From: Plectranthus barbatus | Lineage: Eukaryota > Streptophyta > Magnoliopsida > Lamiales > Lamiaceae | DNA length: 64,000 nucleotides | Direction of reading: 5' to 3' | Assembly (NCBI GenBank): GCA_026898455.1 | Contig: JAPKLW010000766.1 | Coordinates: 23,896 to 87,895, forward strand | Shown: positions 34,341 to 43,912 of the stretch, one piece after another | Numbering within the stretch: the first letter of the stretch is position 1 | Layout: every line of letters starts with the position of its first letter | Program-made: the position numbers and the translations under genes | Notes under the pieces: model-generated | The model's input: the letters and a program-made list of their open reading frames with translations, nothing else | Databases searched by the model: none | Told to the model about the DNA's origin: nothing

Positions 34341-35222
34341 ATGTCGACTATAGTCTGCCAGAATATCGTTTCCTCTTCCTTTGAGTCGACTCAGCTCACT
34401 GAGACTACCGCCACCCTGAAGCTGAAAGTGACGCCTCCCGCCGCCGTGGGCCTGTGCAGAGACGACGATCACTCTCCAAGAAACGAGTTGGGCCACTGGG
34501 GTTTTCTCCAAACAAAATCTATGGAAGCAGGGGATAAAGATTGCATATACACACACCCTCTATCAAAATATTCATCATTCTCAATACTCAGCCCTAAATC
34601 CCTCGAATTATGCACCGAAAGTATCGGAAGCGAGTCCGGCTCCGACACCTTCTCAGACTGCAGCAGCATTTTCTCCGCCTCGCCGCCGCTCAGCCCCACC
34701 TCCAACTCCGCCGAGGATCATAAAACAGCCCTGCTCGATGACTGGAACCAGAAGAAAACTACTCCGGAAAACGCTCACGGCAAGGAAACCGGCCGGAAAA
34801 TCAAAAACTTCCCGCCGCCTCTGACGACAATGAGCGGGTCGAAGTCGTTGCAAGTGCGCCGCCATCGGGAAGGCGGCAGGCTGATCATAGAGGCTGTGGA
34901 GGGGCCGTTGAGGAACTCTTATCTGAAGGCCGAGAGGAGCGATGGCAGGCTAAAACTCTCATTCACTACCGCCGCCACCTCCTTCGGCGAAGAGCAAGAG
35001 GAGGAAGAGGAAGAGAATGGAGACGAATGCGGCGGCGGCGCTGCAGAGGAGGAGGTAATTGGGGAGCCCAGAAACGAATTTGAATCGGAAATGGAAGAAT
35101 TGGACGGAGAAAGCAATGTAATGGAGAAACTTCAGAGGCTGAGTAGGTGTAAAGAAGGCGGCCATGGAAGCAAAGGATTGTGCAGTAACTGGAAACCTGC
35201 TCTTTGGGTGGCAACTTCTTAA
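34341..35222 (+). CDS. FAF: FANTASTIC FOUR (FAF)-family protein
   Basis: This is an intronless 293-residue gene. The FAF domain lies at about residues 157-208: FPPPLTTM (157-164), SGSKSLQVRRHREGGRLIIE, then EGPL and RLKLSF. Upstream is the second conserved FAF stretch, SLELCTESIGSESGSD (87-102). A run of about ten Glu (216-226) follows the domain, as in other family members. Arabidopsis FAF1-4 modulate shoot meristem size and repress WUSCHEL; the function of this paralogue is inferred from family. The ATG was chosen for its position 61 bp after a TATA box and the lack of earlier in-frame coding content. No signal peptide or membrane segment is seen. I cannot tell which FAF or FAF-like paralogue it is. 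It is the only intact host gene in the window. Confidence 0.9.
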   Translation: MSTIVCQNIVSSSFESTQLTETTATLKLKVTPPAAVGLCRDDDHSPRNELGHWGFLQTKSMEAGDKDCIYTHPLSKYSSFSILSPKSLELCTESIGSESGSDTFSDCSSIFSASPPLSPTSNSAEDHKTALLDDWNQKKTTPENAHGKETGRKIKNFPPPLTTMSGSKSLQVRRHREGGRLIIEAVEGPLRNSYLKAERSDGRLKLSFTTAATSFGEEQEEEEEENGDECGGGAAEEEVIGEPRNEFESEMEELDGESNVMEKLQRLSRCKEGGHGSKGLCSNWKPALWVATS

Positions 35223-35989
35223 GTGATTTTTTCTTTTTCTCTAATTTTGATTTTTTATATCTTCTTGGATCCTTTAATTTTTATTGATCCTTTTCTGGGG
35301 ATTATTTGGAAATTTCTAATTGATTTCAGCTTTTTTTTTTTTTTTTTGGGTGGACTGAAATTAGGGCAATCACTGTAATGATTGGACATTGGAGTTTGAA
35401 CATGATCTTGCATGTTTTTACCACCCTTGACATTAATGTAATATTATTGAAGATTTTCGAATGACATTTTTTTTAAAAATAATTTTTTGTTTAAATCAGA
35501 CATCATGATATGGAAATGGGTGAATTATATCAAGAGATAAATGAAGAATATTGGATCATAAATCTTATTTAATTGATAAATGTATACCATTAAATCTACC
35601 TTGGAATTGATATTATATATTATAAGATATGTCGCTTTCATTGCAAAGGAACTTTGTGGTTGACCTCATTTACTCGCAAACTTCTATATTTTGTCATAAA
35701 AAATTATATGAAAAATAATTCTTTTTATTGCAAAGGGTTTCAAAAGCATGCATATATATATTTGGTTCCTGATATTGATTAAATTCAAGTCACAGAATTC
35801 AAATCGATATTTGAGGATGAAAATATTTTTGAGCTTTACACTTTCCATCTTTCTTCTCCATTGATTAGTTATTATTGTTTAAGAAAATAAATACACACAG
35901 AAGAAATTAAGAAAAATAAAGTTTTAGATTTTGTGCCATTTAGAAGGATATAAATCTCCTCCTTAAGTTGGTGTTAAGTTTATCATGTT
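35223..35989 (+). other. Downstream region of the FAF gene
   Basis: This contains the presumed 3' UTR. A T-rich run lies at about 35331-35347 and AATGTAATATTATT near 35433 could serve in polyadenylation; no AATAAA is close. The rest is AT-rich without features. Confidence 0.4.
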
Positions 35990-35999
35990 TATAAAGGTA

Positions 36000-36261
36000 G
36001 GAATTAGATCTGGTGATAAAAATCCCCCGTGATAAATTGATAAAGCCGCTTGATTACCTTTACAATGTTGCTTGATTGTGTTTTAGTTGTTGTTTGATTA
36101 ATATTGCTTGATTGTATTTCAGTTGTTGCTTGACCATTTGTTGCTTGATTGCGTTTTAAGTGTTGTTTGATTAGATATCAACCATTGATTTAATTAGATT
36201 TAATGGATGAGATTCATTCTTATTTTTAATATACTTATTTATTATCATATGATCTCATCCC
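36000..36261. mobile_element. MULE-type MITE with 10-bp flanking repeat
   Basis: TATAAAGGTA flanks both sides (35990-35999 and 36262-36271), fitting the 8-11 bp target duplications of Mutator-like elements. Ends are inverted: GGAATTAGATCTGGTGATAA against GGGATGAGATCATATGATAA. The interior repeats TTGCTTGATTGTRTTT and is shared with the element at 37634. Non-coding. Confidence 0.75.
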
Positions 36262-36335
36262 TATAAAGGTAAATGTTAAAATATATTATATATATTATAA
36301 AATAGGCATTTCTTAAGATAAATGTTTAAATTATG

Positions 36336-36517
36336 GGAAGGTCTCAGGTTAGGCACGCCTAAACGGTTTAGACGAGTTTTATCCATTAACCCAACTTAAA
36401 CCCATCTAATATACCCTAATTGGGGATTAATAAACCCTATTTGAGATGGGTGAACCCATTTAGGTATGGATAAAATCCGCTTAAATTGTTTAGGGGTGCC
36501 TAACACAAGTTTTTGCC
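36336..36517. mobile_element. Second copy of the 182-bp foldback MITE
   Basis: Same structure as 2313-2494: starts GGGAAGG, has TTAGGCACGCCTAAACGG and GTTTTATCCATTAACCCAAC, ends CACAAGTTTTTGCC. Flanks are AT-rich and no exact 8-bp duplication survives. Confidence 0.75.
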
Positions 36518-37614
36518 TTTCAAATAAAATTGATAGTTTGGTCATTTATTTAAAAATACACATTTTGTGTTATATAGTATTTGGATGACAGTAAAGGTCA
36601 TTTATACATAAAATAATAATAAATTAATATATTTTGTATATGTCTAAGAATGTTGCTGGTGTCATGCCTCAACAAAGTCAAAATTGGTCAGTTTGTTGTG
36701 TGGTTTGAAAAACAACAAAACCCTCATCATAACAAATTTTCCTCTCCTAAAAAACCAATCACAGAATCTTCCATGATTTTATATACTATATATATATATA
36801 TATATAATTAAAAAAAAATCACTGCAATATTGATGGTGGATGCAGATTTTGAATAGCATGAAACCTCAATTGTAATTCTATGGAATTAATATCTCATTAC
36901 TAAAATAAGCAGCAATATATTTTTGTAAAATATATTTATTAGATGGGTTACAAATACAAAAAATCAACTAATACGTATCGTAGAGAAAAAAAAAATCATC
37001 TAACCAACCTTTCATTCTAAAGACTTTCGTATTTTCTTTTAGCTCGTTCTAAATATTTCCGTACAACTCCAATATCTTCAACAACAACGACATCATATAT
37101 TAAGAAGAATATGTAAGATAGGAATATAACCTCATACTCTTTAGTCATGAGTTTACTCACTGTATTACCAAAGTTTGAATTCTTTTGTTTCAATTTCGGT
37201 CGGTAAATACTATTCACACGAGTCACTTTATTCATAAACGCTCACTTAGCGTGATTGATTTATGAGTGTGACAACTTTTAACAAATACATTTGATCGAGC
37301 CAAATAGTGAAACAACCCTCAATCTAATCCTTAAAGTTGGGAACTTTTATTTATTATTTATTTTTTGTGCATTTTTGTCGGGAAATATGTCAATTGAGGA
37401 TGCACACTTGTCGCAAAATGTAGAGAGAAGTTCAACTTTTCCAAAAAAACTTGTCCATAATTGAGCTAATTAAGTTTGAATCACAACTTTTTTGTCTTTC
37501 GCCCCCATTTTTACACTAGTAGTGGAGCATGATTCATATTCTACTCAATTAAATCTCAATCATTTATGAATAGATATTAGTTGAAGCCGTCATAAATAGC
37601 CGCATTTATCATAA
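36518..37614. other. AT-rich DNA with a (TA)n tract
   Basis: A TA microsatellite lies at about 36787-36807. No coding region is supported; the minus open frame at 37017-37235 has no recognisable content. Confidence 0.45.
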
Positions 37615-37633
37615 TATATATATATATATATAT

Positions 37634-37876
37634 GGAGCGGATCCTGTGAGAAATGTCTTAACGTAAGAAAGTGAGAAAGATGTTTAATTGTGTTCATGAG
37701 GTTGTTTGATTGTATTTAGGTCGTTGCTTGATTGCAACATTGCTTGGTTGTATTTTAGTTGTTTGATTGTGTTACAGTTGTTGCTTGTTTGAATATCAAC
37801 TATTAATTTTTTTAGATCTAATAGACATGATTCATTCTTTTTTCTCACATGAGGATTTTTTTACATGATCTCGGAG
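37634..37876. mobile_element. Short MULE-like MITE at a (TA)n tract
   Basis: The left end (GGAGCGGATCCTGTGAGAA, then AGTGAGAAAGATG) pairs imperfectly with the reverse complement of the right end (CTCCGAGATCATG, then GTGAGAAAAAAGAATG). (TA)n is on the left only; on the right it is cut by Sirevirus-type sequence. The interior TTGCTTGATTG motifs are shared with 36000-36261. Confidence 0.6.
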
Positions 37877-37879
37877 ACA

Positions 37880-39955
37880 GGTCATGAATAAAATTACAAA
37901 GTTGGTAGAGAACATGGAGATTATTGATCTGACGACTGATAATTCCAACTCTGGAGGGGCAATCACCCCTGATCAAATGGCGTGTTCAGACATAACATTA
38001 AAACAATCCGAAGAGGAAGTGACTGAAAAACTTCTATAGAGAAACAAATGGAGAAAGAAGCAACTGAGACCTATGTTGAGCAAGATAGTATTAGAACATC
38101 CACGCTTGAACCACTAAACTTGCTCACACGATTTCCTTCATCCACGCAGATGAAAACATGATCAACTAGCCAGGGTGGATCTAGCTCATGGCCAAAGGGA
38201 AAGGAAATTGAGCTCCTATCATTTGAGATACTCGATGATCCGACTGAGGAATTTGAGCTACCATTCAATGCTGCAGACTCGATTAAGAGGATAACAACAC
38301 CTCACCATTAGGATCGCCGTCATCATCCATATAGTCAATCATATTCCAAGATTCCCAACATCATAGTAGCAGATGTGGAAATCCCAAGCAGGGATGTTGT
38401 AGCAGACCGGATCAGGGATCTTTGTCAACCACTACAAAGATATGATGAGCGCAACACTGATGTCTTCGAAATTGCCTATGTTCTGAGTGAAGTGATTGAA
38501 AACATAGTTGATAAGGAGATCGAAGATACGTACTCATCGTATGTTGAGAATTCTCCTGAGCTAAGGGCAGAGTTGAGAAGATGGAGAATTTATGACATCT
38601 GCACTCATCAACTAAATCATGAAGATGGGGTTGCCATGAACTGTAGACTCGGATGGTCATACTGGAGTAAGAAAAATAGTGGGCAAATGAATGGATGGGA
38701 GTAAGGTCAGGAGATCCCCAAGTGACCAATGATTAGTTAGCATTGATTTCGCCAAGTACGAAACCAGTATAGTATGGTGCAGTCGTACAAACCATACTGA
38801 GCAGCAAGGGACCAAGTATACTTCAAGAGATGACATCATCAGCATGGAGTTGCAAGTATGACAACATCAGTACAAACTTGCTAAGTCCAGGTCCCAGCAA
38901 TTAAAGACAAGAGGAATATACTAATGAAGAACAGACTTTAAGGATTGAAGAAGCCTTAAAGTCTGCAAGCTCAAAACTTCAAGTTTTGTTGCATAGGACG
39001 ATCAGTTCGGGATTCCTCATACTGGCAAAAATACTATCGTTCTGACTAAAGACGAATCGTTGCTGTCAAAGTCAGAAAAAGACGGAAAAGGTGCGGACCC
39101 TCTGCAAAAAGCACACCTACCCGCCGTAAGCTGCAACCAATAGAGACATCCGATTGGACAACTTCCATTTTGTCTCTAACGGGTCTTAAATTCAAACCTT
39201 CAACATCACAGATATAGATACCAGAGAAATCAATAATGAAGAAGGTTACACAGACGAACTCAAAAAGAAAAACTCACAAAGTTACGAATTTTATACACTA
39301 CCTGTGAACTCTTATCAAAAGGTTGAAGCTTCACAGGGTGAGCTTACTTTCGAGGCTATTAACATTTCCGTGTGTTACTAAGTGAACACAAGACTCAGAA
39401 TTGCAGTATTCTTGAGTTACTACTCGGTAGCTTTTCTCTCCGAGAAAAACTATAACAATCAAGTACGTCTTGTACTCTGACTCTTACGGGAAACCTTCCA
39501 CAAAAGAGATAGTTTGCGAGGGAACTATAAACACCCCATTTTGGCTACAAGGAGGCAGAGTGGTGCGTCCACACTTTGAGGAGATGCGAAGCAAGGAACC
39601 AAGCAAGGACCAGGCGAGTGCGCTTGTGGATCGGTGGACGGGGCATTCACCAACAAGAAGTAGATCGTAGGAGTACTTGTAACAGTTCTAAGATTAGTGG
39701 ATTACCAGGCCATGTGTCTAAAGAGTGGACGTAGGACGGTTTAGACCGAACCACTATAAATCTATTTGTCATTTACCGCTTTATTTACTTATCTGTCAGT
39801 ATTGTTTCATCTCACTTTGAAACCCAACACTCAAGTATTGGAGTATATACTGAATGCAGACCGTATAACATAGACAACATCAAGTACCTGAAAAGATATT
39901 TAATAAACTAAGCTGATAAGTCACCATCAGCTTGGATAAGTGCAAAATTACCGAA
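37880..39955 (+). mobile_element. Sirevirus-type fragment in + orientation: env-like 3' part plus LTR
   Basis: 37884-38704 encodes on + a decayed piece of the env-like protein. 38705 to about 39955 is LTR sequence homologous, in reverse, to 49720-50205 (shared GGTTCGG/CCGAACC, CTAAAGAGTGGACGTAGGAC and the GGGGCATTCACC block). The first 130 bp (37884-38010) is the reverse complement of 41040-41180, so the two Sirevirus pieces face each other. This is either an inversion of the 3' end of element 4 or part of a second element. Confidence 0.75.
37884..38704 (+). pseudogene. Env-like ORF remnant (+ strand)
   Basis: The open piece at 38375-38704 (CQPLQRYDERNTDVFEIAYV, then ELRAELRRWRIYDICTHQLN and CRLGWSYW) aligns with residues about 285-380 of the env-like ORF of element 5 (CLPLQPVEYYNSTLYEYAEN, LEFRRWRIFDRC, ARLGLGYW). 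Upstream, 37884-38280 is broken by stops. The C-terminal coiled-coil part is missing. Confidence 0.75.
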
Positions 39956-41034
39956 TTTACAAACAAAACTTTCCCGTTGTACATATATAATATACTTTCA
40001 TAAATCGAGACCAACATATTAATTTTTTAAAAAGCTCATTTTTATACACAATGTAATGAAAATACCCTCTTTCATGAAAACATTTAAAAAATGCCCAAAA
40101 GTACATTACGTGACATGTTTTTGTGATTAACAATCAAATCCAAACAATTGTTTGTGTGATGGTGTTGAAATAATTACGTAAAATGAATATTTAAATATTT
40201 AATTAGGTTTGAATTAAAAAGGAAAAAATAGTATCTATGCCAATCGGTCCAGCTGGATGCCGACCGGTCAGCAATGGTGATGACCGATCTGAATCGGTGG
40301 GTCCTGACCCTAAATATAATTTTTTATTTTTTTTGTAATAAATTGATGCCGACCGGTTTAGCTAGATTCAGACCGATTGACATGCGATGATGATCGGTCT
40401 TAACCGGTAATTCCCCACCTCAACTTTTTTTAATAAATTGATGCTGATTAGTCGACATGCGGTGACGACCAATCTGAACCGGTAGGTCCCTACCTCAATT
40501 TTTTTAATATATTGATGCCAAACCAAATTTATTTTTTAATCGTAATTTTTATGTTTTATTGTATTAATGCCTTTTTGAATTATAAATTAGGGCATTTTTT
40601 ATGAAATTCCAATAGATAAATTAGTGTTTGATTGATATGTTACCATCAATGAATAATGTTAGTAGGCATGTCTGAAAGACAATGAAAGATTTTTTACTAG
40701 ATGAATGAATATTGAATTCACTTTTTTTGAAAAAAACAGTGAAATAAAAATTACTCGTACATTGAATTGATGGTACTACAATGCACTACACTGCACTGAT
40801 CAATTCAATCAATTCATTTGTGTAGAATTTGAAATCATTCATTGAATTATATACGTAACTTTACTTTATATACTTTAATTACTTTGCAAACTTGCATTCA
40901 CCAGAGACTAAAAAAATTTCTCTGTATATTTTTCATTCACTCTTTCTCTCTCCCTTTCAATCCTTTTCAACCTTTTGAAATGGAGAATTGGTGGAACCTA
41001 TTTTTGCACTACAATGGGCAATTCGATTAATCGT
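39956..41034. other. AT-rich spacer between opposed Sirevirus fragments
   Basis: Apart from the tandem repeat at 40238-40513 I see no feature. The small open frame 40842-41030 has no recognisable content. Confidence 0.45.
40238..40513. repeat. Tandem repeat with CCGACCGGT motifs
   Basis: Three diverged units (40257-40345, 40346-40440, 40441-40513) after a partial one. Each starts ATGCCGACCGG or a variant, contains GAYCGRTCT and AACCGGT-like motifs, then a poly-T run and AATAAATTGATGC. Confidence 0.8.
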
Positions 41035-43032
41035 GGCACTATTATGGTGGGTAAGAATGATGTTATGTCTGGACACGCCATTTGATCAGGGTTGATTGCC
41101 CCTCCAGAGTTGGAATTATCAGTCGTCAGATCAATAGTCTCCATGTTCTCTACCAACTCTGTAACTTTATTCATATTGAGATCGAATTATCCAGGGGTAT
41201 CTTGCCGCACTTCATGACCTGTCTCAGCCTGTCCGGTTTCCTGTTCTTCTTCATTATACTTATCAACCAAATTCAGTACTTCATCATCACTCTTTCCATC
41301 ATCAAGCATTTGAAGTAACTCTGCTACCAGTTTGTTGAATCCTTCCTTAGATAAAACATCTGACCGATTCGATTTTGAAGGATCAAGGTTCAGTGTTCTA
41401 GCTTCTACGAACCCTACCAAAAACTCAGGATCTATCTCAGAGGCGTGACCTTTTCCTTTCAACACACTGGTCAACATCCTAGAAGGATTATTTTGAAAGT
41501 CTTTATGTTCCTTATGAAGTTATTCTTCTTAGAATCAACTTTCTTTCTGATCTCGGCATCATCTTTTATTTTCTCAAATGCTTCATCTCTAGCATCTAGA
41601 GCTGCTTCAAGTGCTATATTTTCAGCAGTTTTCCTTAATCTTTCTTTGGCCATCCAGTCTGCTGATGTTCTCTTCTCTTCTTGTTTTCTCTCTGGTTGGC
41701 TGCTACCTCAACCTCCTCAGGAGTAAGTGATCGTTTTCTCAGCATTCTTGAGAGGGTATGCTCAGAGGTGCCAGGGGAAGGAGTGATCTGAGTTGCATAC
41801 GTATTTACTACCCTTCTACGTTTTCTTTTATGAACTGTTTACTCAACAATTAGAGCTCACATTTGATGTGACAACCTTGAATCTTGGAGTTTCAATTTCT
41901 TCCAATTCTTGAAAAAGACTGTCCACTACAACTTTTCGTTTCAACTCAGTACATAGTTCATTATACATTGGTAAGGCAAGTGGTGGAATGTATTCACCTT
42001 GCGCCTTGACGAATATAACTTTTACAGATGCAGTGAGGGTAGAGTCCATAACCTCTTTTTGAGATCAACGAGTATGCATTTTGTTGGATGCAGGTCACTG
42101 CCTTGATTTCTTAAAAGTGGGGATATAGTCCGTGCTGATCAAAGGTTCCTCTAGTTCAAGCTTATCTTCAGGTAGCAGCATCTCCAATAGGTGACTTATT
42201 TTCAGACCAAAGCTAACTTGATGGTTGAAGATTTTGGTGGCCCCTATCATGTCGTTTCTTCGCACATTTTCTAGTAAACGACCATAAATAAATGAGGCCC
42301 AATCTCATTTGAGTCCATCATCAATGGCCATCATGACATAATACTTCCTTTGAATGAGTTTAGAATGAGATGTTATCTCACATTGTAACATTCTCATGAC
42401 AACATCACACAATGATTTATACAAGTCATCAAGATGGGTGTTCTTGGTGCTTGTTGTCCATTCTTCATTAACAGTTGTCTTTTTCCACTTCAGCCAGTAT
42501 TTTTTCATGGTTTCAGAGTCCTTTTCTCTATACAGATCAACATGAGGGCCTTTTTTATTCAACTAGTAGATGTTGGCCAGCTGATCTGGATCTATGACAA
42601 TCTTTTGTCCAAGAACTGATGTGGTGAAGTGGGTTTGTCCTTTGGTTATTACTGCTTGAGCATATAATTCAGCCACCATGTGAGGATGGAATAGGTCTTG
42701 TAGTTAGAAATTTCAAAAGACCTTCTTTTCTCAACATCATGATGAGACTAGAATCTTTGTTCGCTTCCACTCACTCCTCATGCAGTAGTTTCTCCTTCTG
42801 AACCTGTGCAGTCCTTTGTTGTTCAAGAGATAGAGTTGCCCTTGAAGAAATGTCTCAAGGTGGTTTGGAGACGTCCATATTTAATCAAAAGATCAAAGTC
42901 TTCCTCACTACAGATTCTAGTGTAAGATGGTTGATGTTGTGGAAAGACTACAAGTATAGAGCCTGGAGGTGGTATTGGATCAGAAGGTCCGGCTCCACTG
43001 GAAGATTGGCGACGTTCGGTTTGATTGGCCAT
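41035..43032 (-). pseudogene. Env-like ORF remnant of element 4
   Basis: Fragments in order are: 42823-43032 (MANQTERRQSSSGAGPSDP, SYTRICSEEDFDL), 42305-42562 (YWLKWKK, DVVMRMLQCEITSHSKLIQR), 41843-42049 (LALPMYNELCTELKRKVVVD), 41471-41653 (ALDARDEAFEKIKDDAE) and 41187-41477 (LSKEGFNKLVAELLQML, DEVLNLVDKYNEEE). They correspond to both extra ORFs of element 5 in the same order, which shows the two ORFs are an old unit of this lineage. Frames are broken. Confidence 0.8.
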
Positions 43033-43549
43033 TAATCAGGATGACATTGATTTCAGGACGGTTGGTATATGATGATTCAAAGGGATTTTTTCGTACAAGA
43101 TGATCGTGTTTAAAGAGATTTTGAGAGGCACAAGGGTTTCTCTTAGAGATTGAAACCCTTTTTGATACATATTGGTTCCAAAATAATTTCTGAAAGAATA
43201 GTTAAGATTAAGCTGGAGATATGAAGATCAATGGTTGGGAGATGAAATGATAGTTATCATCATTTTGACATATACCTAAGTCGTGGTTGCGAGATGAAAT
43301 GATAGATATACCCTCGACTGCCATTTTCCGCTATGTGGCGACATGGCGTTGGATCGTAGATTTTGATTGACTGCTCGTAATCCTATCGCATTAAATTCTT
43401 TAATAAATGTGACTTGCTTTATACGCCATACTGGAGTTCAAACATCTCGTCTAAAATGTGGTCACCAGTCTATCTTGTAGGCTTAGCATGCTCAGACCAA
43501 AAATTTTTTAGTACAAGTCTCTATCAGCTTATATTTTTCAATCTTCAAA

Positions 43550-43912
43550 TAAAGTGAGAGCTTAGACTCAACTTTAATCTGCCTCTCTCCATCTTCAATG
43601 ATTTTTAAAGATTGAGAGCTTGGACTCAATCTTAGTCCGCTTCACCGTCTTCTACCACTTGATGAATATCATGTTAAACATGTACTTAATATATCCATAA
43701 ACAATATCTGAATGATATACTGAGAGCTTGGACTCAGTATGCATCAATAAATCGAACAACTAAGAGCTTGGACTTTGTTTTCATACATTTCAGATGATGA
43801 TATACTTGACTCATTGAGTTCATACTGAAAATTGTATACTGAGAGCTTGGACTCAGTACAATATCTACATTCTTCAGAAATTCAAGATAGTAAATAACAG
43901 CTCGAACTTATT
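43550..43912 (-). repeat. Hairpin array upstream of the env-like region, element 4
   Basis: Six inverted repeats share a central AGCTTGGA or variant: 43550-43576 (TAAAGTGAG/CTCAACTTTA), 43608-43633 (AAGATTGAG/CTCAATCTT), 43717-43740 (ATACTGAG/CTCAGTAT), 43758-43779 (AACTAAG/CTTTGTT, one mismatch), 43837-43858 (TACTGAG/CTCAGTA) and 43893-43912 (AATAAC/CTTATT, centre AGCTCGAA). The last overlaps the pol stop codon. Confidence 0.85.

Noticed and set aside
34335..35214. Minus strand ORFs across the FAF gene
   Set aside because: They are shadows of the FAF coding sequence; the + frame has conserved family motifs.
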